From positions 19,691,281 to 19,755,280 of the forward strand of contig JAYGXS010000008.1 in assembly GCA_036362985.1 (NCBI GenBank): a stretch of 64,000 nt of DNA, read 5' to 3'. This document shows positions 1 through 9,275 of the stretch, piece by piece. How positions within the stretch are numbered: position 1 is the stretch's first letter; each line of letters begins with the position of its first letter. The stretch comes from Ligula intestinalis (taxonomy: Eukaryota; Platyhelminthes; Cestoda; Diphyllobothriidea; Diphyllobothriidae). The notes under the pieces are model-generated. The model was not told where the DNA came from. It searched no databases and worked only from the letters and a program-made list of their open reading frames with translations. Both the position numbers and the translations under genes were made by a program.

Positions 1-650
1 ATCGTAGTCCACTGTCATCATTCAATTGTATGATTCGTGTGTGGTCTATATTTAAGGGCATAAAGGAGCGCCCTTTTGCTTTTACATGGATTTCATACGC
101 CTTTTATACTGGAAGTCCCAAACAGAAAATTAACTGCAGGTCACGGTGATGAAAAACATTCCTATTACTTATAAAATAATCTTACTTCAAATAGAGAATT
201 CGAAGAGGGTGTATTTGGCTAGTAAATGAGCATCTCAGCATGGGTTCGAGCAAATGCATTTACATTGGGTTTGGCCAATGAATCAGTGTATACTTTGATT
301 TCTTTTTCGGATTTATAGCAGAAGGTCTCAGTGTTGGGCATGCAAACTTGATTTCCAATTTCTATATATGTCAACCCCAATTTTGAAAGGTGTTTCGGTT
401 TTGAAGTATAATCTAAGTAGATTTGTAGAATTGAATATCATGCAGCCTTATATCAAAACAATTTAACTCATGGGAGCATGTCAGTTTTTGAAGAAGTCTA
501 TTTCTAACCACCTGTAAAAATGGCTACTCAAGTAATATACAGTATACTTGTTGCTTTTTGAAGTCCTTATAATATTTATATTCAGTACTTTAGAGAGAAT
601 ATTTTTCGGTCGTATTTATGATATTCTTTAACGACACCGAATTGTCCATT
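1..650. other. AT-rich stretch without recognisable gene
   Basis: No ORF of note, repeat or RNA signal could be recognised on either strand. The composition matches the AT-rich background of the window. Confidence 0.5.
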
Positions 651-651
651 C

Positions 652-957
652 ATGATACATCATATCCGATCAATTATTTATGTTGTGTTGGAAGTAATCA
701 ACTTGGTCTACATTGTTTTGCAAAAGCTGACGAGTACTATGTGCATTTTTTGGCGCAGTTTAAAAAAATCTGGGAATTTCCACAGAACAAACTTTAAGGA
801 AATTCTGGACAAAGGTTTGACTGATGTTAGGGTTCACCAGTATCCGGAAATTGGAACATTTTTGAACAGAAAATATACCACCTTTTCAAGTACACAATTT
901 GAAGAAAGCGCCAATAGTTATGAAATAGTAGCCTCAATTTTGAGGCTCAATTTATAA
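652..957 (+). other. Unassigned ORF of 101 codons
   Basis: An ATG-initiated open frame ends in TAA immediately before LINE homology begins at about 957. I recognise no domain. The N-terminal 35 residues are hydrophobic and rich in I, V and L, and the rest is mixed polar. It could be a chance ORF, an exon fragment or part of an older repeat. The abutment suggests the 5'-truncated LINE inserted at its 3' edge. Coding status is unsupported. Confidence 0.15.
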
Positions 958-3424
958 GGGCATCGTTGGTGACTTCAACGCCCCTGCAATTGAATGGAAC
1001 AACCTGACAGCGGAGGTGGCGTCAGCTTCCTTTAGTTCCAAATTAATGGATCTCACGCTTGACCTTTCTCTAGTTCAGAACGTTAAGGGCATAACCTGAT
1101 TTCGAGAAAACCAGCGGGCTACTTGTTTCGATCTCATTTTCACGAAGGATTCATCCTTCATAGATGAAGTGCATTCAAGTGCTCCGCTTGGTAAGAGTGA
1201 CCATATGATGCTAATGTGGGATTACTTACTCCATACTCAACGGGTGAGGAAAACAGAGGACCAGCCAAACATATGGAAGGCAGATCTAAATTCAATGAAT
1301 AATGCACTAACGTCCGTGAATTGGGACTGCCTGCTCAAGACGGATCCGGAGGAGGATTGGAGATCACTCAAGAGGGTTGCATTAGATCTGATTAAGCGCT
1401 TTTGTCCGGTGAAGGTACACAAGACGACTAGTCGTCCTGCTTGGTTGACGAGAGACCTTAACAGGCAACTGAAGAAGAAGAATAGGAAATGGAAGTTATT
1501 CAGGAAAACTGGGTCGCCAGTACACGTCGAGGGATTCCGACGCCAAAGAAATGCAGTAAAAAATCAATTCGCCAGGCCAGAAAAAACTATGAATCAAGAA
1601 TTCTCAAACAGGCCAAAGAAAAGCCCAAAATTCTATTCCGCTATATTAACAGAAGATTAAAAAACAAGGATCCTGTGGCAGTACTTATGAATGATGATGG
1701 CGGAAAAGGCGTTGAGAATGACGAGAAAGCCGAGTACTGTAGCCGATTCTTTGCCTCGGTATTCACTAGGGAAACCGAGCTTCATTTTGATAATGCCAAA
1801 AGTGCTGTTGTAAACGCCGGTCCAGCACTTCATTTTCTACTATTTCCAACCTCTGTAGTTGAGAGGGAGCTGCAGAGCCTCAAAGAAGCAAAGTCATCCG
1901 GTGCAGACAATATAGCAGCCAAGTTCTTGCAAGAATTGGCAAGCGAACTCTCAGAGCCCCTAGCACATATCTTTCGTTCTTCATTTAAAACTAGGAAAAC
2001 TGCCATCCGAATGGAAAATGGCAAATATTTACCCGATATACAAGGGCGGAGCCCGAACGAAGGTCAACAATTACCACCCCGTCAGCCTAACTTGCATTTG
2101 CTGTAAGGTGATGGAAACGATAATTAAGAACACGACAATGAAGTTCTTGGAGGAAAACAACCTACTTTTACGGCTCCAACACGGATTCAGAAAGAACCAT
2201 TCTTGCCTTTCCGGTCTTCTACTCTCCACTGAGCAGTGGACTCGCGCACTAGATAAAGATGGTAAGGTTGACGTCATCTATACGGACTTCAAGAAGGCAT
2301 TTGACAGCGTCCCACATAAGTGTCTTGTGTATAAATTGTCAGAAATTGGCATGAGAGGAAACCTGCTGGCATGGATCACAGATTTTCTAACAGGGCGATC
2401 GCAAACTGTGTGCATCGGGGACACAAAGTCAAACCCTACATCTGTTCTGAGTGGCGTCACCCAAGGCTCTGTCTTAGGGCCACTGCTCTTCCTTATCTAT
2501 ATCAACGACTGTGTCAACGACCTGGGTTGCAGCGCTATCATGTTTGCCACCGACGTCAAACTCTGGAGAGCCATCAGGTCTGACGCCAATAGGAAAGCAT
2601 TTCAAGAGAGTCTCAATTGACTTAGCTGCTGGTCTGCTCGTTTGCTCTTAAACTTCAACATTAGTAAGTGTGTGGTTTTAAGACTCCGTACTAGAAGGAC
2701 TGATGAGAAGAACGATTCCCTCCAATACCTCCTCGATGGGCACCCGCTTTCAAATGTGAACGAACAAAAGGATTTCGGTGTTCTCATAAATTCCTCACTT
2801 AAACCATCTACTCAGTGTGTAAAGGCAGCTAAACGCGCGACACAGGTGCTGTTTGCGATTAGGCGGGGATTCATCAACATTGACAAGGAGCTCTTCAGGA
2901 AAACCTACGGAGCGTTTGTTCGGTCCCACTTGGAGTATGCTATCCAGGCCTGGCGTCCGTGGTTCAAGAAGGATTACCTGCACATGGAACGAGTGCAGGC
3001 GAGGGCTACGAAGATGGTCAAGAATCTTGGTCATCTGCCTTATGAAGACAGACTGACCGAACTTGATCTTTTCCCTCTCAATTATAGGCAACTCCGCGGG
3101 GACCTCATACAAACCTACCGTATTGTTAGAAGCCAAGACTGCGCCCTAGAATTTCATGATTTCTTCGAATTGGCTCGGACGGACCATCTGCGAGGTCATC
3201 CTTTTAAACTACAGAGGAAACCGGCCCGTATCGACGTTCGACGAAACGCCTTCTCTCAGAGGGTCATTATAGCGTGGAACGGACTCCAGGAAGATGTGGT
3301 CCTCTCAGATACTGTTGACATTTTTACACACAAACTTGATTCTCATTTGCTGAGAAACTGTGGCAGATATAATGAACAAAGTGTCAGTAGCAGCACCTTG
3401 CAACTGGCTCACACTTATCGCTGA
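957..3424 (+). pseudogene. LINE ORF2 remnant: APE endonuclease C-terminus plus reverse transcriptase
   Basis: The endonuclease piece shows GDFNAP (about 970) and the catalytic SDH motif (KSDHMMLMW, near 1195), with an internal TGA near 1097. The RT follows with LKEAKSSGADNI, HGFRKNHSCL, DFKKAFDSVPHK and GVTQGSVLGPLLFLIYIND. The metal-binding box reads FATD instead of F/YADD (about 2540), so one catalytic aspartate is lost. Coding runs in frame 2, moves to frame 1 near an A-run at about 1557, returns to frame 2 near 1995, and meets an in-frame TGA at 2618. The C-terminal part (to TAA-like stop at 3422) contains SQRVIIAWNGL, usual for the end of such ORF2 proteins. The copy is inactive. Confidence 0.9.
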
Positions 3425-3556
3425 CGTTAAGCCTACATTTGTACATTTGTATTATGTATTATTGCGACGGTGGACCTTTTATGCGATTTTGGTTATGATT
3501 AGGGAGCTCAAGGGCGAACGCCTTCTTCCCTTAATAAAGTGACTTAAAGTGACTAA
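957..3556 (+). mobile_element. 5'-truncated CR1/L2-like LINE
   Basis: The element begins inside an APE-type endonuclease (GDFNAP motif), continues through RT and a C-terminal domain, and ends in a short AT-rich 3' UTR with AATAAA followed by GTGACTTAAAGTGACT-type short repeats. A simple-repeat tail rather than poly(A) is typical of CR1/L2-group LINEs, so the clade is inferred. The 5' half is missing. A related 3' tail lies again at 3757-3817, and the minus-strand LINE at 59.1-62.5 kb is a cousin sharing domain order and motifs. Confidence 0.9.
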
Positions 3557-3639
3557 AGTAACACTGTGCCTTTTAGAAATACCTGCTTTTTGGAAACAAA
3601 AAAAGAAATTCTGAAAAAATGAAAACTGCGCCGACTACT

Positions 3640-3720
3640 TAAGCCGCTTCATACAAAAACGAATGAATAAAGCAGCACAAGTGGAACTACTATGACAATT
3701 AATCGTTTTGCGAATTTTCA
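3640..3720 (+). repeat. Dispersed short repeat, copy 1 of 3
   Basis: A stretch with the pattern ACAAAAACG, GAATAAAG(C)AG and a CAAGTGGAA-like block, ending in AATCGTTTTG, recurs with substitutions at about 15955-16050 and 53545-53640. No coding capacity is visible. It may be the edge of an old non-autonomous element. Confidence 0.35.
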
Positions 3721-3756
3721 AAGGAACCTGGACCAGTAGAGCACTACGCACTACGT

Positions 3757-3817
3757 TATGAATAGGGAGCTCAAGGGTGAAAACCTTCTTCCCCTAATAA
3801 AGTGACCTAAAATGACT
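3757..3817 (+). repeat. Second copy of the LINE 3' tail
   Basis: The block GAATAGGGAGCTCAAGGG, followed by CCTTCTTCCC and AATAAAGTGACC, matches the terminus of the LINE at 3497-3556 with about 8 substitutions. It is either a severely 5'-truncated insertion or part of a local duplication. It abuts the start of the PLE fragment at about 3820. Confidence 0.85.
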
Positions 3818-3819
3818 TA

Positions 3820-5310
3820 TAGTTGTGCTCCCAGCAGACAAAGGGCGTTCGACAGTCTTGTTGGATAAGGCCGACTACATTCCGAGAGCAAAAACCTTAC
3901 TGGAGGACCGGCAAGCTTACCTCCCGTGTGATGACGCACTGATGAGAAAGCTGGTGGCTCAACTGGATAAGATGCTCACCAAAATGCAGACCATCAATGC
4001 GATCAGCAGGTCGGTGCGACTGGCCATTAAACCAACAGACGCCTCCGCAGCAAGGTTTTACGGACTGCCAAAGATACATAAAGCCGGTGTTCCCCTACGG
4101 CCAATCGTTTCATTATTCGGGGCACCTACATTTAATCTGGCTAAATGACTATTTTGAAATCTGAAGTCATTGACGTCGGACGCGGCAACGACGGTATGTG
4201 CAGCTTACCAATTCCTGGAACGTCTCAAGGGAGTTCAAATCACTGAAGACGAGGTCATGGTGTCATTCAACGTCACCTCCCTCTTAACCTCGACCCCACA
4301 AAATCAGGCAGTCGACACGGTCCGCAACCTGCTCGAGAGCCAATACGACGAGGCGAGCGAGACGGAGAAACGGAGTCATCTCCTTCACCTCCTAGAAATC
4401 TGCCTGAAGACGTTCTTCACCTTCGAAGGTGTGATATATGAACAGATCAAGAGGACGCAAATGGGATCACCGCTCTCTGGTTTCATCGCACAGGCAGCGC
4501 TTCAAAAATTAGAAACTCTCGTGTTCGCAAACTGTAGGCCAAAATTTTCGACTCGGTATGTTGACGATACCTTCGTCATCATTGAGCGGAACATGGTCCG
4601 GGAATTCCACGATCTCCTGAACTCTGTGTTTTCTGACATCCAGTTCACGATGGAGACAGAGAACGGCAATCAACTGCCGTTTCTAGACGTACTCGTGCAT
4701 CGAAAAACGAATGGGAATCTCAGAACGACGGTGTATAGGAAGGCCACCGTAACGCGCCAAATCCTGAGTTACCACAGCAAGCACCCAGAATTTCACAAAC
4801 GCAGTTGTGTGCGAATGCTGTACAAACAGGCAGAAACACTGCAGCGAGCCACATGGCCGGAAATCTGAAATGCAATAACTCCAACGCCTATTCATGGCCA
4901 ACGGTTACCCCCGAAACTTTATCGAACGCGGCAGGCAGTCTCGACCGAACCGAAGTCCAACAGCCGATCCACCAACAGTATGGCGTGCGCTGCCTTACAT
5001 TGATGGAGTGTCAGAGGCAGTCTCCCGTCTACTGAAACCCCTGGGTGTTGGCATTGCCCACCAACCAGAGGCGAAAATACGTCAACTGGTAATGCGCCCG
5101 AAGGACCCCCTGCCCATATGTGAAACCGCCAACGTCGTTTACCGGATAAAATGCGATTCGAGTGCGGCCGAATATGTCAGAGAGACGGGGAGGCGGCTGC
5201 AGACGCGAATGGCAGAACACAACAGGGCAGTAAACAGGATGGACGATCGATCGTTGGTGGCGGAACTCTGCGTGAATTCCGAACACAAATTATCCTTCCA
5301 GAATGCCGAA
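3820..5310 (+). pseudogene. Penelope-like element fragment: RT plus GIY-YIG endonuclease
   Basis: The fragment opens at the PLE RT motif LPADKGRSTVLL and continues with ARFYGLPKIHK and PLRPIVS. Two TGA codons (4146-4148 and 4155-4157) sit where a related copy has Cys and Arg. Then come VMVSFNVTSLLTS, QMGSPLSGFIAQAAL and the intact catalytic RYVDDTFVII (about 4555). After a frame change near 4860 the endonuclease follows: VVYRIKC and YVRETGRRLQTRMAEH, where the usual YVGETG glycine is Arg. PLEs insert by target-primed reverse transcription using this endonuclease. Damage shows the copy is dead. Downstream it grades into SINE-like sequence from about 5310. Confidence 0.9.
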
Positions 5311-5450
5311 TCCTGGGTCGAGGATATTGATAAAATGGAACCGACAAAGACCAGGGAGACGGGAATGGTCATTTCTGATTTATTAGCCGTTATTAGTTAT
5401 AACTTCCCAATAGCAAGGTTTAGAACCTCCGAGATTCACACCTGGTACTG
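5310..5450 (-). repeat. SINE body fragment fused to the PLE endonuclease frame
   Basis: The block AAATGGAACCGACAAAGACC and following GGGAGACGGGAATGG resembles the block at 5637-5680 and the SINE body at 19.55 kb. It extends the upstream endonuclease frame by about 45 codons, so the last residues of that open frame are SINE-derived. Orientation is inferred from the tRNA-like end seen in the 5.7-kb and 19.6-kb copies. Confidence 0.55.
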
Positions 5451-5461
5451 ATGGCATTTGA

Positions 5462-5610
5462 GTTTACGACTTGGATATTGCACCACGGGCTTGCTGTTTG
5501 TTGGTTGGATCAGGAATAGGATGACAGTAGGGCACTCGCCGATCTGGTAAAGGAACACTAATATTCTGTGTTGTGTGGGAGCTCATTTGTGAATCCGCGC
5601 AGGCAGCCGC
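5462..5610. other. Unresolved spacer between SINE fragments
   Basis: This stretch lies between two SINE-like pieces and may be further SINE or PLE sequence. I could not align it to anything else in the window. Confidence 0.3.
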
Positions 5611-5614
5611 AATG

Positions 5615-5785
5615 CGGCTTGTCAAATATATTGACAAAATGGAACCGAAAATGTCAAGGGAGACCGGAAATGCCATTTCTGGCTTATATGCCGTCATCAG
5701 CCAGCCATGCTATTTTCAAAGTAGTACACCAATCAAGGCTTGAACTCACGACATTTTGATCAGAATCTGACGCCCAGTGGGTATT
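5615..5785 (-). repeat. Degenerate tRNA-derived SINE fragment
   Basis: The order of blocks (CCGGAAATGCC, GTCATCAGCCAGCCATGC, AAGGCTTGAACTCACGAC, GATCAGAATCTGACGCCC) matches the minus-strand SINE at 19478-19705. AAGGCTTGAACTC corresponds to the antisense of a pol III B box. The A box end is eroded. Confidence 0.6.
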
Positions 5786-5794
5786 AGTATTGGT

Positions 5795-5890
5795 ATATAG
5801 TATTGCTGGCAAAGGCAAAGGAGACTGGAATGGCCTTTTTCAGCTTATTAGCCGTTACCGGCCAGTCATACCCATGGATAAAATAAATTG
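5795..5890 (-). repeat. Third SINE body fragment
   Basis: GCTGGCAAAGGCAAAGGAGA, GGAATGGCC and TTACCGGCCAGTCATACCC repeat the SINE body blocks of the two neighbours. Three fragments in 600 bp suggest nested or tandem insertion. Confidence 0.45.
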
Positions 5891-6404
5891 TCACCTTACA
5901 CCTTATACGGATAATGCTCGCATTGTGGTAGCAAAATCATCAGCCATCTACATTGGTGAAATTACTTACTTAGGGGCATAGAATACAACCCGTTTCTTAC
6001 CGTAAAATGCGAAGGATGTTTCATTACCTTTAGTCCTCTTTAATCTTCAGCTATGAAAATCCCACGTCTAGAAGCAATAAGCTGTTGATGTGAGCGAACG
6101 TTTAACGCCAACGGCGTTGCTACTGAAGCATCCGTTGGTAATTAGTTCTAGTGGCCACTTGTGAAGGGAGGGGGGGGGAGGAGAGTGGCGTCAAAGGTAT
6201 TAAAACCCATCCACCAAAAAATGGACAGGATTGAGGCGTGCCACACCTTGGTAAGTTCTTTTTGACCTTCCTGCTGAAATATTTTTGAATGGGCGCGAGC
6301 TGACTGTCTAAGAAAGGCGGATTTGCTGTAAAACACTCAACGTTCCAAAACATTGGGCACTTATAGCCTCCTGTTTACGATGCTGTCGTTTTTGCCTTGG
6401 GTGT
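5891..6404. other. Gene-free stretch
   Basis: There is no recognisable coding signal. A G-run (GGGAGGGGGGGGGAGGAG) lies at about 6165-6185. The small ORFs here are overlapping and unremarkable. Confidence 0.4.
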
Positions 6405-6610
6405 GTTTGTGGCCTAGGTTTTGCGGTTTCAGATAATACTAGGTTTTATGGAAGGGTTTTTGTTAGGATGAGGGCTATTTTTGGGGTTAGGTTTAGTTCT
6501 AGCGTATGATAAAGGCTAGTATTACGGTAATTGTTTGTTTAAGGCCAAGGAAGTGATTAATTAGAGGGTAAGGTTAAGGGGTAATGGTTAGTTTTAGGGA
6601 GTAGCGGTTG
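6405..6610 (+). repeat. Highly degenerate TTAGGG-like tract
   Basis: Scattered units such as TTTTGGGGTTAGGTTTAG, GGGTAAGGTTAAGGGG and GGTTAGTTTTAGGGAG occur over about 200 bp. They are in the opposite orientation to the CCCTAA-type arrays at 17.6 and 18.5 kb. Divergence is too high to count units. An old interstitial telomere-like tract is the simplest reading. Confidence 0.45.
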
Positions 6611-7671
6611 ATAAACTGCACGACATCCTGTGCGTTTTCCTCATATTTTTGAAAAACCAGTAAAACTTGCGAACATTTTCCACTACAGTTTGAAAACCTC
6701 GTAGAAATATACACCTGCTGCCTTCAACGATTTATTAAGAAATTTACTTTTGTTTAGATTTTGCATTTGAGACAATGTTGCCTTCACTGCGCTAATTTGC
6801 ACGCCATTTACTCAGTACCTTGATCGTGAGACCTCCAATTGGTTGGTGATTCAATCGGCTCAGGTTACTTTCCGGTCTGCCCCACTTAAAACGCTCCTTT
6901 CCGGTCAGCCGTTTGCTATTGGCCGGTCTACCCACTTGTTGTGCTCCACGGGACCTACTTTCTGTTTACTTGCATATTTAAACATAACAAATTACAAAAG
7001 TTGACCCCACAGTTTTACGCCGTTTTACGACTTTGCAAAATGTCTTACTTGCCAAATCCCATGGTAACGCGTTTCCGGTATTACAGCAGCCTATTCCACC
7101 GGTTTTATCAGACGTAAACATATTGTGTCCTCTCTCTCCGTGGAAGTCCTTGGACACTCCAGCATCTTATCTTGTGCAGCTTTTGTTTATTATACGGCTC
7201 AGGCTTTTCCAATCTTCCCGGAAAAAGTTGCTTTTAGCATAATAATAGGATATAACACGATAGAGGAAATGGACAAACCCAATAAATTTAAAACGGTGGC
7301 GAAATTTCCCTTCAATTAACCTGGTGCTAGGATTACGTACTTCGGTCTCCTAAGTACGTGCGTAGATGGAGAATAGTTGGGCTTTTTTGCAATTCTTTTA
7401 ACGTTATGCAGTGTATTTTGCTGCACATAACTGGCTTTGGTGGAGCACGCAATATGACGCCCTTGTTTTGCACGTGAAACGATTAGCGGACTGGTCTCGT
7501 ACAGCAGAAGGGGGCAAGCGCTGATGCCTATTCGGTAAACAGGAATAAATTCAACGAGAAAACGTTAAGACAAATACTATAAGCAATGGACAGAGTATTT
7601 CAAAGACATGTATTCTATTAATATGCCAAAAAATTCGAGGTCTAAATATAATATTCCTTTCATCCTCCCCA
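6611..7671. other. Gene-free stretch
   Basis: Only two short overlapping ORFs (about 7033-7319) occur, with no recognisable domain. No repeat was matched elsewhere. Confidence 0.35.
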
Positions 7672-7880
7672 GAAGAGGAAGAAGAAGAAGAAAAGGCGAC
7701 TTCTGGGACTAAATTGTATTTTAGCTAACGTTGCAAAATCCTTCTCGCCTCCATCATCAGAGCGCGCTGACTGATCTCTTGCTGGTGTCAGTAAGTGCGC
7801 CCGTAAGTGTGCCTGACACCTGATGCCCGTGTGTCAATCGATTGTACTGATCGATTTTTGTGGCTGTTTGAATTGCTTGT
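7672..7880 (-). repeat. PLE terminal region, left arm of an inverted pair
   Basis: Read on the minus strand this carries CTCTGATGATGGAGGCGAG and AGAAGTCGCC and then a CTTCTTCTTCC-rich end. The same succession appears on the plus strand at 8215-8402, so the two form an inverted repeat of roughly 190 bp. The partner arm is continuous with PLE endonuclease coding, which identifies these as PLE 3' ends. Confidence 0.75.
7731..7760 (-). ncRNA. Degenerate hammerhead-like core
   Basis: The minus strand reads CTGATGA, 19 nt, then GCAA where the core needs GAAA. Position and spacing equal those of the better copies at other PLE ends. One core base is changed, so activity is unlikely. Confidence 0.35.
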
Positions 7881-7929
7881 GCCTTCACGGGTGTTTCCTG
7901 AGGTTCGTTAGGTCGTTTATGTGCATTCC

Positions 7930-8402
7930 TGACGCAAGGTTGCATGAGCATCAGCTCGCAATCGACCGCATGAATGAGCTGCATATATTCTTTTACCGCG
8001 TACAACATGAGAACCAATTGTTCACCTTTGAGAAAGCAAGTTTAATAGGCCAAACCAATGGCAAAATGATCAAATTGCTGCCAGAAAGTTGATCCTTGAC
8101 TGGCACGCTCAACAGAGCCAGGGACCTTCATCTCGCCTACCAAGCGCTCTGCACAAGGCTAACATCTGCTCAGAACGGAGCGGAAGGTTGGGCGGAGGAA
8201 GATACGCAGGGCCGATAGACGGTACAAAAATCGATCGGTACAATCGTTTAACACATGGGCATTAGGTGTCAAGCTAGCGTCCGGACACTTTCTAACACTA
8301 ACATAAGAACGGTCACCACGCTCTGATGATGGAAGCGAGGAGGTCTTTTTAACGTCAGCATGAACACAACCTGGTCTTAGAAGTCGCCCCTTCTTGTTCC
8401 TC
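7930..8402 (+). pseudogene. PLE endonuclease C-terminus and 3' end, right arm
   Basis: The frame 7823-8092 contains LHEHQLAIDRMNELH and FTFEKASLIGQTNGKM. These match LHEHQLAVDREDKLP and FAFESAQVIDRFNDKM in the PLE at 57.0-57.7 kb, and this is the C-terminal half of a GIY-YIG endonuclease. A TGA ends the frame at 8090. Coding-like sequence (LAYQALCTRL) and then the 3' UTR continue to the CTTCTTGTTCCTCTTC end. The catalytic GIY-YIG portion is missing. Confidence 0.8.
8323..8352 (+). ncRNA. Degenerate hammerhead-like core
   Basis: CTGATGA is followed 19 nt later by TTAA instead of GAAA. This is the inverted partner of the core at 7731-7760. It probably descends from a functional PLE-end ribozyme. 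Confidence 0.3.
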
Positions 8403-9275
8403 TTCTAGGGATGATAAAAAGGAATGCGTATTCTATTCGATAAGAAACAAATGCGATCGCTGGGACGCGAAGTTTAGTAGCCTGATGTGTTAAAGTCCGT
8501 CGGGCATGCATCCTCCAAGATAAAAGCAGAAACGGGTCATTCATATACAGGGAGTAGCAGTTGATTATAGAATAGAGTCGGTATGCAACGGCATACCTAT
8601 GAGGATTACTGGTTGCCCCTATCTCAAGAATAGTTGCCCACTTGTAAGCATATTGATTGATGGCTGGCGTGCGGATCGTGACTTGCTGGACTTTCGTCAT
8701 ACGTGTCGGTTACTATGCCATCTGGCTGCCTGGTCCAAGCGCTACAGCTTGGGATAGTATACGCTGCTTTTTATCTTCCCCAATGCAAAGTCAAAGGACA
8801 ACCATTGCTTGTAAATTTGATCAATATATGTGGATTTGAAGATAGGAGGTTTTACATCCTTCTCTTCAGAATCTTGCGCGCTTCGACAAAAACACGAAGC
8901 CGATATGACGTACATGGCAAAACTTTAATTTAGGGCCCAGCAGTCCACGTGAAGACACCATCCTTCTGTAAGAAGAGGAAGGTGGTAAAAGGGGTCAAAT
9001 GGATGGAGCATATCAGAAGTAAGAAAAAAGTTATTTGCAAAGTATATTATATAAAAGTAGAAATAAAAGAAGTGCAAAACTGTCTTGTAGGGCACCCTAA
9101 ATTTCTATTTCCTTCGCCGAACTATCTAACGTATTTTGCGGTCGAATATTTATTTCTGAGTTTGTGAGTGTAAAATAAAATTTAATTGCGGTGGTGGTGG
9201 TGGTCAAAAATGTTAAATTTAATAAACTTTTGTCTGAATTTGAAAAAAGGCATCCCGAGACATATAATTCGATCA
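8403..9275. other. Gene-free stretch
   Basis: Short ORFs on both strands (for example 8377-8700 minus) show no recognisable motif. A (GGT)n-like microsatellite starts at about 9190, at the border of the next PLE. Confidence 0.35.
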
